Assembly (NCBI GenBank): GCA_965223675.1 | Contig: OZ245013.1 | Location: 744,001-808,000 of the forward strand | Reading direction: 5' to 3' | DNA from: JAGQKC01 sp965223675 | GTDB lineage: Bacteria; Nitrospirota; Nitrospiria; Nitrospirales; UBA8639 | Length of the DNA stretch: 64,000 nucleotides | Shown here: piece by piece, positions 34,715-43,311 of the stretch | How the letters are laid out: each line of letters begins with the position of its first letter | Position numbering within the stretch: position 1 is the stretch's first letter | The notes under the pieces: generated by a model | What the model saw: the letters and a program-made list of their open reading frames with translations, nothing else | Database searches by the model: none | Told to the model about the DNA's origin: nothing | Made by a program: the position numbers and the translations under genes

Positions 34715-35389
34715 ATGAAACGAATTGTGATTCTTGATGTGGATGGTACGTTGATGGATACGAATTACCTTCATGTGGAAGCGTGGGGTCGTGCGTTCAC
34801 TGCTGTCAAACAACAGATTCCACGGGCAACCATTCATCGTCAAATTGGCAAAGGATCATGGATGATGTTGGATGAACTCCTTGCTGATCAATCAGTGAAA
34901 CGAAAAGCCAATGAGTTACATGGGAAATTCTACGACGAAATGCAGCAATATGGTATTCCGTTGCCTGGAGCAAAGGAGCTTATCGCCAAACTGGCATCAG
35001 AATCTGTCGAGGTCTGGTTAGCCACAAGTGCGAAATCAGAAGAATTAGACCATCATCTTGATGCATTAGATGCTCATAAAAACATCGCGGGAATTGTCTC
35101 GTCGGATGATGTGGAAAAAGCAAAACCTGCTCCTCATATTTTCCAACAGACGCTTAAACGTGCCAATGGTAGTGCGGAAGAGAGCATCGTGGTTGGCGAT
35201 ACCATTTGGGACATTCAAGCTGCTAATACATGCGGGCTTATGACGATCGCCGTGATGACAGGAGGAGCGTTTAGTCGTCAGGAACTCCTAGAGGCTGGGG
35301 CAACCGCTGTTTACAATAATTGCCATGAACTGCTTGCAACAAGGTTTCCTCAGAATGACTTTCATTTGATTCAGTCTATCAAGCAATGA
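34715..35389 (+). CDS. HAD-family hydrolase (phosphatase-like)
   Basis: 224 residues. Motif I LDVDGTLMDTN with Asp8 and Asp10; a helical cap; motif II LATSAK near residue 108; motif III KPAPHIF; and motif IV VVGDTIWDIQAANTCGL with the two Asp. All catalytic residues of phosphoglycolate-phosphatase-type HAD enzymes are in place. The natural substrate, a small phosphate ester, is unknown. It follows BrkB by about 110 nt on the same strand. Confidence 0.9.
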   Translation: MKRIVILDVDGTLMDTNYLHVEAWGRAFTAVKQQIPRATIHRQIGKGSWMMLDELLADQSVKRKANELHGKFYDEMQQYGIPLPGAKELIAKLASESVEVWLATSAKSEELDHHLDALDAHKNIAGIVSSDDVEKAKPAPHIFQQTLKRANGSAEESIVVGDTIWDIQAANTCGLMTIAVMTGGAFSRQELLEAGATAVYNNCHELLATRFPQNDFHLIQSIKQ

Positions 35390-35451
35390 AATCAGCCCAA
35401 GAGCAGAGGTTGCATCAAAAACCAATAAACAGTTTTCTTAGGTTATGCGTT

Positions 35452-35820
35452 CTATTTTACTCGAATGTTGTTGATGACCGTTTCAACTCCCTTCACTTCT
35501 CTCGCAGCTTCTGTGGCTTGCTGTCGTTGTGAGTCTTCCTCAACAAATCCGGTTAATGTCACGACCCCCAGCTCAGCATTTACGTTAATGGGAGCGGCGT
35601 CAAGGTTCGGCTGTCGGGCGAGGGCGACTTTCACTTCAGCTTCTATTCTCTCATTGATTTTTGATGCTTCAGAATCTGGTCCGAGGTGATTCACACAGCC
35701 TGGGGCAGCGAATATCAGAAGAAGCGCAAGTAGACAGAAAAGACATCTCCATGAACACACACTCTTTACCGATTTCGGCGATTTCCAAGATTTACAGAAA
35801 GGTTTCGAAATGCAGTGCAT
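35452..35820 (-). CDS. Single-BON lipoprotein (third)
   Basis: About 122 residues if the start is ATG 35820; ATG 35874 is also possible and neither has a clear ribosome site. The signal ends in a lipobox APGC after CLLALLLIFA. The mature protein is one BON domain: SEASKINERIEAEVKVALAR, NVNAELGVVTLTGFVEEDSQ and VKGVETVINNIRVK. It is more like the individual BON units of the six-BON proteins than like the lipoprotein pair at 26703-27356. Convergent with the HAD gene. Confidence 0.75.
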   Translation of the reverse strand: MHCISKPFCKSWKSPKSVKSVCSWRCLFCLLALLLIFAAPGCVNHLGPDSEASKINERIEAEVKVALARQPNLDAAPINVNAELGVVTLTGFVEEDSQRQQATEAAREVKGVETVINNIRVK

Positions 35821-36039
35821 GTGTCTATTAGGCTGGCAGAGATGAACCGTCTCTCCAAACAAGAAAGATTTCATACGTATAACTATGATCAGGTCTTCAA
35901 CAAGTAAGTAACCGTCCTGTTGTTTGGTATGAGCATGCCTTACCTCATGAAGGCCAATAGCCGTGCGTGATGCCACAGGGGCATACCACGTCCTGGAGAA
36001 AATCATCTCATATCATCGAAAAACTTGGCAGGCGTCATC

Positions 36040-39000
36040 ATGAATAGCGCACACACAAAGTCATCTTCATCTTCTCGACATCCCCTCATTGTTTCGACGC
36101 TCTTGTTGCTTCTGCTGGTCACGGTTGTCGGAATCATTAGTGTCAGTTTACTAAACTCCACGTGGTTTAAGAGTTTTGTTGAGGATACGTTGACAGAGAC
36201 TATTGGTCAAGAGGTCACGATCGAATCGCTGAGCGTAGACCTTGGAAATGTCATTGACGTTCTCATTAAGGATATTGCGGTCAAGAATTCTCCATGGGCA
36301 TCGGCTCCTCATCTGGCTACTGTAGAAGAAGTCGTCCTGAGCATTGATGTCGTCGAGTTACTGGGAGGTGATGTGGTGTTAACTCAGGTGCGGTTAGCTA
36401 AGCCCGTCGTACACCTCGAACAGTCAGCCGATGGCAAAACGAACTGGTCAGTCGCAACGACCGGAGACGCTTCCCTGGTCAATCACCAGGTTCCGGGCAG
36501 TCAATCTGAGAAAGAAGACGCGGGTATTGGTTTACCCCGTGTTGAATCACTCGACATAGAAGAAGGGACATTGACATATCACGACCTACGTCACAAAACT
36601 GCTCTTGAACTGTCGTTTCATTCCAATCATCCCGATACATCATCTGACTCTCGAGGTCTGTTTGTTGAAGGAAATGGACACCTTGCCGGCGAGTCACTTG
36701 CGATGGAGCTGTCGGTAGCGTCACGAGCAGCCGCCGAGCCAGAGAGAGGCTCTACAAGTTATCCACTCACTTTCCATCTTGATTCACGCGGAACAACCCT
36801 GCTCGTTGAGGGTGAGGTTGATGCCCTAATCTCGCCTGAGACGGTGGACGTGCAAGTCAGTTTGGAAGGGCAAAACCTATCGCGCTGGGAAAAAGCATTC
36901 GGCATAGCTTTGCCCAGGCTACCCACGTATGAATTGACGGGTCGTTTAACACTTCTAGACGATGTCTGGTCGATCGAACACATGAATGCCAAGGTTGCAG
37001 ACAGCGATGTAACCGGCGCGTTAAGAATTATGCAAGATGCCGATCAACCACGTTTTAAAGGGGACTTCTTTTCCGACCGGTTGAATCTCGCACAGCTACA
37101 GAAATTTATGCCGCAGCCACAAAATCCCGACCCTCTTGAGGTCCAAGCCGCGGGGTATATGGGTTTACTTGCCAATGCGGAATGGCAAGGCCAAATACAA
37201 TACAGCGTCGATGGTGTTCAAACTGAGAGTTTATCCATAGAAAATGCCAAGATGGCATTAAAGCTTGATGATACGACGTTAACCGTAGAATCCCTGAGCG
37301 GGACGCTGGCTGGAGCTCAAGTCAGTCTGGAGGGACTCGTTTCTGTTGAAGATGACGATGCAGAGGGTCGTATTCGTTTGCTCGTAGAGATGGCTCAGGG
37401 ATCTAATGTCGTCCCTGCTGCCGATACAGGCTCGTCTGAAATCAACGACCGAATGGACGTAACGGGCAATTTCACGGGTGAGTTGACCGTAAATTTTGAA
37501 GCCAATCGTTTGCCAGTAAAAGATGGCAAGCCTGTGTCAGATGACAATGATGATCTGACACAATTTGTAAAGCTGAGAACGATCGTTCTCCAAAATTTCA
37601 ACGTTCACTATGATGATTCTTCTTCTCACACGAAAATCGATGCGCGTCTTCATGAGAATATGTCAGAGAAAGGCGTGGTTATTAAAGCGGATGGGGAGTA
37701 TCATGATGAACCGATAGCGTTATCCTTAACCATGCCTGTGCTGGAATCATTAATACCGCTTAGTTCTCAAGATTCCTTTCAACGTTTGGCTTTAGATCTC
37801 AAGCTGACTGACGCGACGGTCTCTGCTACTGCTTCAGTCATGCCTACCTGGCCTCCGACGGAAATGCACTTGCGTTTCCTCGTGGAAAGTGCGAAGCCAG
37901 CAACCACCGCAGCCCTATTGGGGGTTGACCTTCCGACGCTGGGTGAATTTATCATGAGTGGCTCGCTAGCCAAGCGAAACAATATTTGGGAACTGACGAA
38001 GTTTGAAAGCCAAATTGGAGAAAGTAGCATGGCCGGTGAGGCTATAGTCGATACGACTGACGAATTACGTTTTCAGGCCGTATTGAAGTCGAAGATGTTG
38101 GATGTCACGGCGTTTGTACCAAATGAAGGCTCCGACAAAGATTCGTCTGAGTCGTCGCGCGTTAATGCTCAGCAGTCGGAATCGAATCCTTCTGAAAGCC
38201 ATCCAGTGAAACCGTCCAGTCCATGGCTGACTACCCTAAATGGCAAGATGAGTTTAGATGTGCAACAGATGGTGTTGCCAGGAGCGACGCTGAAAGACGT
38301 TTTCGTGCAAGCATCTGTAGACGAGGGCCTGCTTGACATCGCCCCGCTGTCTATTTCGCTTGGTGGAGGAACAATCAAGACCAAAGTCTCCTTAAACCTC
38401 AACGCACTGGTGCCGGCAGGCAGTCTACGCACAGACATTCAACGCGTTGATCTTGACCAAGCCTTGACGGCTTTGGGCCATGATGCCCCTAAACTTGGGA
38501 CAGTTGATGGCCATATCGTGATGAAGCTTCCAAACAAGACTCAATGTGGTCCGAACAATTCAAACGTTGACGCCCTCCTTGACTGTTTACGCATAGAGGA
38601 AGTGGGATTGAAGTATCACGATCCGGATCTACAAGCTAAGACAGATCTACGCCTGACGACCGATAGTTTCAAATCAGACATGAGGATCAAAGGAAAAGTC
38701 GAGTATCAGGGCATACCGGTGGATGTCTCCGTCACGACCGGTTCTCTGCATCAGAGCATTGAAAATTACCAGGAACTACTGGTAGATGCCACCTTGAAAA
38801 TTCGAGAAACCACAATAGGTATCGAGGGAAAGGTCGGTAATCTCGTTCCCCTAGAAAGTCTCACGACATCTCTACGATTGGCAGGGCCGGACTTGTTCCG
38901 TTTCGGAGAGGCAATTAACATTCCCCTGCCACACTTGCCTCCTTACGATTTACGGGCCAATTGGCAAAGAAAGCCACGTGATAACGGCCGGCAAGTTTCC

Positions 39001-40077
39001 ACCTTTGAAAATCTCGAGGGCACGATAGGAGACAGCGATGTAGCCGGCCAGTTGCGCGTGACGACAGGTGGCGAACGGCCGATAATATTTACACGTTTGC
39101 AGTCTCGCAAACTTGATTTAGATGATCTGGCTGGCTTGACCGGTGCTCCTCCCGATCCGGAGGAGACCGCTTCGGCAAAACAAAAAGCCAAAGCTGAAAA
39201 ATTTGAGGATCGAGACAGGGTATTGCCTAAAAAGCCAATGGACTTTACAAAGCTTCAGAATGTCGATGCGGATGTGGAGTATCGTGCGAAACGTGTTCAA
39301 GCACCCGATCTTCCAATTGATGATTTCATCCTTAATATGACACTTAAAAATGGACACATGAAGTTAAACCGCTTAGACTTTGGTGTGGCCAACGGAACAG
39401 TAGCGATGGAGCTTGAAGTCAATGCACGCGAATCACCTGTGCGAGCCAAACTCAAAGGGGACTTCGATCAGGTGAACCTAAGTAAATTATTGGCTTCATA
39501 CGAAATGGCCGAGGATTCTTTTGGAAACATCGGAGGGCGAGCGACTCTTTGGATGCAAGGAGAATCCATGGCCAATTGGTTTGCCTCGGCAGACGGCGGT
39601 TTGTATTTAACCATGACCGGAGGAAAGATGGATGCCCTGTTAGTTGAATTAGCTGGATTAGATTTCACCGAATCGGCAACGGTGTTTCTTGGGACGGATA
39701 CGGGTATTTCCATTGATTGTGCCTACGCTGACCTTCAGGCTCGAAGTGGCATTGTTACCATCAAACCTTTTATCTTCGATACCAAGGATACAAAATTCAA
39801 AGGTCATGGAAAGATCAATCTGCGTCAAGAACAGATGAATCTGACAGTCGAGCCTTATCCAAAAGACTTTACGCTTTTAAGTTCACGCGGTCCATTGAAT
39901 ATCACCGGCACGTTTAAGAATCCAAGTTTTGGCGTAGATCCCAGTTTTCCTTCTCCAGAATTCGGCACTGCCGATGATAGTCAACGATGCACCGGTATGA
40001 TCGAAGACCTGAGAAAAGCGCGCAAAGACCAAATGGATGAACGAAAAATTAATTTTGAACGGTCGAATGACGCATAG
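36040..40077 (+). CDS. AsmA family protein (large)
   Basis: 1345 residues from ATG 36040 (a TTG at 36025 is in frame). One N-terminal membrane helix (LIVSTLLLLLLVTVVGIISV), then the AsmA N-terminal block (FVEDTLTETIGQEVTIESLS, VDLGNVIDVLIKDIAVKNSP WASAPHLATV). A long beta-rich body of repeated AsmA-like segments follows, ending with the C-terminal AsmA block (LNITGTFKNPSFGVDPSF). The family (AsmA, TamB, YhdP) forms bridge-like proteins from the inner to the outer membrane that move lipids. Size and layout place it nearer the AsmA/YhdP type. It is the largest gene here. Confidence 0.88.
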   Translation: MNSAHTKSSSSSRHPLIVSTLLLLLLVTVVGIISVSLLNSTWFKSFVEDTLTETIGQEVTIESLSVDLGNVIDVLIKDIAVKNSPWASAPHLATVEEVVLSIDVVELLGGDVVLTQVRLAKPVVHLEQSADGKTNWSVATTGDASLVNHQVPGSQSEKEDAGIGLPRVESLDIEEGTLTYHDLRHKTALELSFHSNHPDTSSDSRGLFVEGNGHLAGESLAMELSVASRAAAEPERGSTSYPLTFHLDSRGTTLLVEGEVDALISPETVDVQVSLEGQNLSRWEKAFGIALPRLPTYELTGRLTLLDDVWSIEHMNAKVADSDVTGALRIMQDADQPRFKGDFFSDRLNLAQLQKFMPQPQNPDPLEVQAAGYMGLLANAEWQGQIQYSVDGVQTESLSIENAKMALKLDDTTLTVESLSGTLAGAQVSLEGLVSVEDDDAEGRIRLLVEMAQGSNVVPAADTGSSEINDRMDVTGNFTGELTVNFEANRLPVKDGKPVSDDNDDLTQFVKLRTIVLQNFNVHYDDSSSHTKIDARLHENMSEKGVVIKADGEYHDEPIALSLTMPVLESLIPLSSQDSFQRLALDLKLTDATVSATASVMPTWPPTEMHLRFLVESAKPATTAALLGVDLPTLGEFIMSGSLAKRNNIWELTKFESQIGESSMAGEAIVDTTDELRFQAVLKSKMLDVTAFVPNEGSDKDSSESSRVNAQQSESNPSESHPVKPSSPWLTTLNGKMSLDVQQMVLPGATLKDVFVQASVDEGLLDIAPLSISLGGGTIKTKVSLNLNALVPAGSLRTDIQRVDLDQALTALGHDAPKLGTVDGHIVMKLPNKTQCGPNNSNVDALLDCLRIEEVGLKYHDPDLQAKTDLRLTTDSFKSDMRIKGKVEYQGIPVDVSVTTGSLHQSIENYQELLVDATLKIRETTIGIEGKVGNLVPLESLTTSLRLAGPDLFRFGEAINIPLPHLPPYDLRANWQRKPRDNGRQVSTFENLEGTIGDSDVAGQLRVTTGGERPIIFTRLQSRKLDLDDLAGLTGAPPDPEETASAKQKAKAEKFEDRDRVLPKKPMDFTKLQNVDADVEYRAKRVQAPDLPIDDFILNMTLKNGHMKLNRLDFGVANGTVAMELEVNARESPVRAKLKGDFDQVNLSKLLASYEMAEDSFGNIGGRATLWMQGESMANWFASADGGLYLTMTGGKMDALLVELAGLDFTESATVFLGTDTGISIDCAYADLQARSGIVTIKPFIFDTKDTKFKGHGKINLRQEQMNLTVEPYPKDFTLLSSRGPLNITGTFKNPSFGVDPSFPSPEFGTADDSQRCTGMIEDLRKARKDQMDERKINFERSNDA

Positions 40078-40325
40078 AATTTCGCTTTCTCACTCTCATT
40101 TCATTCTACTCTTTACAACACATTTTATTTTGCCCCCAGTCATGGGCTGGCCTATCACTTTTCCCCAATATCGCGTTTAAAATCCTAAAATTCTGAACAG
40201 TTTGATGGATTAGACAATTCTTATGTGCGGGCCAAAAATTTGTCTGTTTTGGACGATCGAGAAAAACTTTAAGCTAATATATGCCATTTTTATTTTTCAC
40301 ATTTCTGACGAGGAGGTCAGATACC

Positions 40326-40970
40326 ATGAAGTTAGTACATCGATTTACTTCGCTGGCCATGATATACGGGTTCACCATGCTTATTCTCGGCTTACCAGGA
40401 CTGGCTCAAAGCCAAAAGTATTATGGCGCGGGGCCGTATGTCAGTCCTTACGATGATCCATACTTTAATGATCCTCACACCTCCTTTGAGAACGACGACT
40501 ATGATGATGAAGATAATGTTCTTACCGATTCTACACTTCGTGCACGCATCATAACAGACTTAGCCATGAGTCCCTTCATTGATCGAGATAGTATTTACGT
40601 CTCAGTCGATAAGGGCATTGTGACGCTTTCCGGTGACGTGGAAGATCGGAGTGAGATGATGGATGCAGTTGAGATAGCTTATGATGCTGGGGCTTGGCGA
40701 GTTCGAAATAAATTGAAACAGCAAGAAAATGGCAACCCAGGATGGGCCCATATGAGTGACAGAGAATTAGCTGAGGAGATTCAACAAGAACTCTTACTCA
40801 GTCCATTCGTCAATTCGGATCACATCACAGTCCGTGTGCGAAATGGAGTGGCCACCCTCTACGGTGGAGTCGAAAATAAAGGAGAGATAGCCGATGCCGT
40901 CGAAAACGCCTATGAAGCCGGGGCCAAACGCGTTAAGAGCAGATTATGGGTCGATCCAGAGCTATCGTAA
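40326..40970 (+). CDS. Exported protein with two BON domains
   Basis: 214 residues; ATG 40326 follows GAGGAGGT. Signal peptide: MIYGFTMLILGLPGLAQS. An acidic Y/D-rich segment (SPYDDPYFNDPHTSFENDDY) precedes two BON domains: MSPFIDRDSIYVSVDKGIVT and LLSPFVNSDHITVRVRNGVA are their first halves. Each ends with an A-G-A-W/K-R-V phrase. Both resemble domain 6 of the six-BON proteins (SPFVDSDNITVTVESGVATL), so they probably arose from it. Upstream DNA has TTTGTCTG at 40237-40243. Confidence 0.87.
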   Translation: MKLVHRFTSLAMIYGFTMLILGLPGLAQSQKYYGAGPYVSPYDDPYFNDPHTSFENDDYDDEDNVLTDSTLRARIITDLAMSPFIDRDSIYVSVDKGIVTLSGDVEDRSEMMDAVEIAYDAGAWRVRNKLKQQENGNPGWAHMSDRELAEEIQQELLLSPFVNSDHITVRVRNGVATLYGGVENKGEIADAVENAYEAGAKRVKSRLWVDPELS

Positions 40971-41161
40971 GCCCTTTTTCCGCACAGGGTCGTTATTCAC
41001 GTGAAAGCTCACAATCATGACACAACAGAAATATGAACGTGCGGCTTCTAGCAATTAGTGGCCGTACCTTTCTGGTTTTTGCCCTAAGCAAGATGCACGT
41101 TAACAGCAAGCGAGACTAAATATTTCTTCTACACAAACCAGTAAGTATAAGGAGTATCTTT

Positions 41162-41776
41162 ATGAATCATCCTTCTCCAATATATAGCGGTCTTCTATTA
41201 GCCTTGATCATTTCGTATGGCCTTGCGGGCTGTCAGGAAGAACAGGAACCTCTGACCGACTCTTCACCAACTCCCTCTTCCACACTCAGTTCAACTCCTC
41301 AAGCTCCGCAAGAAACGCATGAAGATCCCGACAAGCGATTACTCGTAGGACACGTTGTCGCCATAGAAGGAGAAACGTACACCGTGAGAAGCGCTGATGA
41401 GGAAACGCATTCTATTGAAGCGACTTCATCAACACTTGTTGACGAGGCGCTCAAGGAAGGCGACAAGATTGAAATCCGTTTTTCAGAGGATCATAAGGCG
41501 ATCGCCATCCGGAAAATCCGTAAAGAAACCATGCTCGAAAGTGGAAAAGCCACTGAATCATCCACGGAAGATAAAACACTACAGGGAAAATTGAGTCGCA
41601 TAGACAAGGAGCAATCGCACTATGTGGTTATAACGAACTCAGATGAAGAAAAAATATTTATGACCAACGCCAACACGCTCATTGATGAGTCAGCTCAGGT
41701 TGGAGATCGAGTGGAAGTGAAGATCGCTACGGATAATGTGGACCAAGCCATAGCCATCAGAAAAGTTCGTGATTAG
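41162..41776 (+). CDS. Lipoprotein with two OB-like repeats
   Basis: 204 residues; AAGGAG before the ATG. Lipobox LAGC, then a Ser/Thr/Pro linker (SPTPSSTLSSTPQAPQE). Two repeats of about 65 residues follow: LVGHVVAIEGETYTVRSADE ... LKEGDKIEIRFSEDHKAIAI and LQGKLSRIDKEQSHYVVITN ... AQVGDRVEVKIATDNVDQ. Each ends AIAIRKIR or AIAIRKVR. The same domain occurs singly at 17219, 25945 and 26323. This protein shows that the unit can be duplicated. Role unknown. Confidence 0.76.
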   Translation: MNHPSPIYSGLLLALIISYGLAGCQEEQEPLTDSSPTPSSTLSSTPQAPQETHEDPDKRLLVGHVVAIEGETYTVRSADEETHSIEATSSTLVDEALKEGDKIEIRFSEDHKAIAIRKIRKETMLESGKATESSTEDKTLQGKLSRIDKEQSHYVVITNSDEEKIFMTNANTLIDESAQVGDRVEVKIATDNVDQAIAIRKVRD

Positions 41777-41970
41777 TGCTGTCTAGGCTACTAAAAGAAG
41801 TCTCATATGATTCGGATCATACGTCCGAATTAAGGGATGCATTTGATAGATAGTTAGATCTCGTAGTCTCAACTGGATTCTTGCGATATGATGGTCACAT
41901 CAACTTTTTGCCGCTCAATGAAATATGAAGCATGCGATGGGGAACAGTAAAAATCGTTCTCGATAAAAAA

Positions 41971-43254
41971 TTATTGTGGGATATTCGGGATAGAAATGGT
42001 TGCCACCATTCCCTGTTTGGGTCGTGATTTTAAGGTTAACTCTCCTTGAAAAGCGAGAAGTCGTTCACGGATAGTCGACAGGCCATAGCATGGATTTTTC
42101 TGTGTGTTCTTCCAGAGTGATCCGACGTTCGTTCCAATTCCTTTATCTGATACGATGACTGAGAGTATATGAGATTTTTTCATTTTCACTGAAACCATGG
42201 CATCCTGGACTTTGGCATGTTTACGAACATTGACTAGTAATTCACGAACAGCTTCAAAAATCAACACGTCGATAGTTTCAGGTAAGTTGAGCGGACGCTT
42301 GGGGACTCTCAAAGTCACATGAATACCAAAATCTCGCATTCTCTCAGCCAACCATCGCAACCCTTCACACAATCCGAGATCCGCTAAGACTGGACAGTGT
42401 AAGTCTGTGATTAGCATGCGAGTGTAGACGAGTGCTTCGTCGAGAAGAGCTAAGGCTTCTCCAGCCAAATGATGGGCATCTTTATCTGTTTGCTGTCGAA
42501 GTTGATTCACTTTAAAGCCACATAAGGTCAGCCGTGGACCAAGAAAGTCATGTAACTGGGAAGCGAATTGTTTGCGCTGATGATGCTCGCTCAAAATAAG
42601 TTTGCGGGTGACCTGTCTCAATCTTCGTGGGTATTCTGATTGATCATCTGAGGGTGCGAACATTTCGTGTCCCGGAAGAAAACGGGATTGTTGCCCATGT
42701 GTTGTCATTCCTGTCTGCTCATTGAGGACACGAATCAGAAAGTGATATTGATGATGTGCCGCGACCTGGTCGTTGAAAGGAAAACTCTCAATTTGTGCAG
42801 GAAAGATGGTGCCATCTTTTTTCTTCAACGAAAACCGACTACTCAGCTTTCGTCGAAGCTTGATGACCTCACGCAAAAAGACAGAAAGCCTTGAATGATC
42901 GATGGGGGCTACGATATGAGAAAGGTAATACTGAGACAAAAGATTCAAATGTATTCCAAAGAGATCACAGAAAGGTAGATTGGCCCTTTCAATCTTTCCT
43001 TGTTCAGTCAACGTGACATAGATGGCCGAAGTAAAGTGATAAAGTTCCAACGTTTGTTGAAGAAAAACTTGTTGAAGATCATGTTGAGGTGAACCTGATG
43101 ACTGCCGAATTCCGACATCTGAATCTTTTCGCTGTACTTCAAACATGGCTTGATGTTGAGGAAGTGTGTGCTGAACGATCGAAAAAGATTGATCCGTGTT
43201 ACTTCCCAACTTTCGTGTCAAGCGTGTTGGTTTCTGTTGAATTTTTCTTGGCAT
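41971..43254 (-). CDS. PAS-containing histidine kinase of the NarX/DegS type
   Basis: 427 residues from ATG 43254 (GTG 43293 also possible). No membrane helix, so soluble. A PAS domain spans about residues 65-180. The dimerisation and phospho-acceptor block HHQRKQFASQLHDFLGPRL places His235 as the phosphorylated residue. The ATPase part has AVRELLVNVRKHA (N box), VSDKGIGTN (G1) and YGLSTIRERL (G2). The group of kinases uses NarL-type regulators such as the one encoded at 46594-47241. It starts 18-57 nt after the CheB-CheR fusion, so they are probably co-transcribed. Confidence 0.85.
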   Translation of the reverse strand: MPRKIQQKPTRLTRKLGSNTDQSFSIVQHTLPQHQAMFEVQRKDSDVGIRQSSGSPQHDLQQVFLQQTLELYHFTSAIYVTLTEQGKIERANLPFCDLFGIHLNLLSQYYLSHIVAPIDHSRLSVFLREVIKLRRKLSSRFSLKKKDGTIFPAQIESFPFNDQVAAHHQYHFLIRVLNEQTGMTTHGQQSRFLPGHEMFAPSDDQSEYPRRLRQVTRKLILSEHHQRKQFASQLHDFLGPRLTLCGFKVNQLRQQTDKDAHHLAGEALALLDEALVYTRMLITDLHCPVLADLGLCEGLRWLAERMRDFGIHVTLRVPKRPLNLPETIDVLIFEAVRELLVNVRKHAKVQDAMVSVKMKKSHILSVIVSDKGIGTNVGSLWKNTQKNPCYGLSTIRERLLAFQGELTLKSRPKQGMVATISIPNIPQ

Positions 43255-43311
43255 AGTCAACAATCTTCCAAATCGGTTCTTGCCTAGGCTCACAGTATCA
43301 ACTTGAAATTG

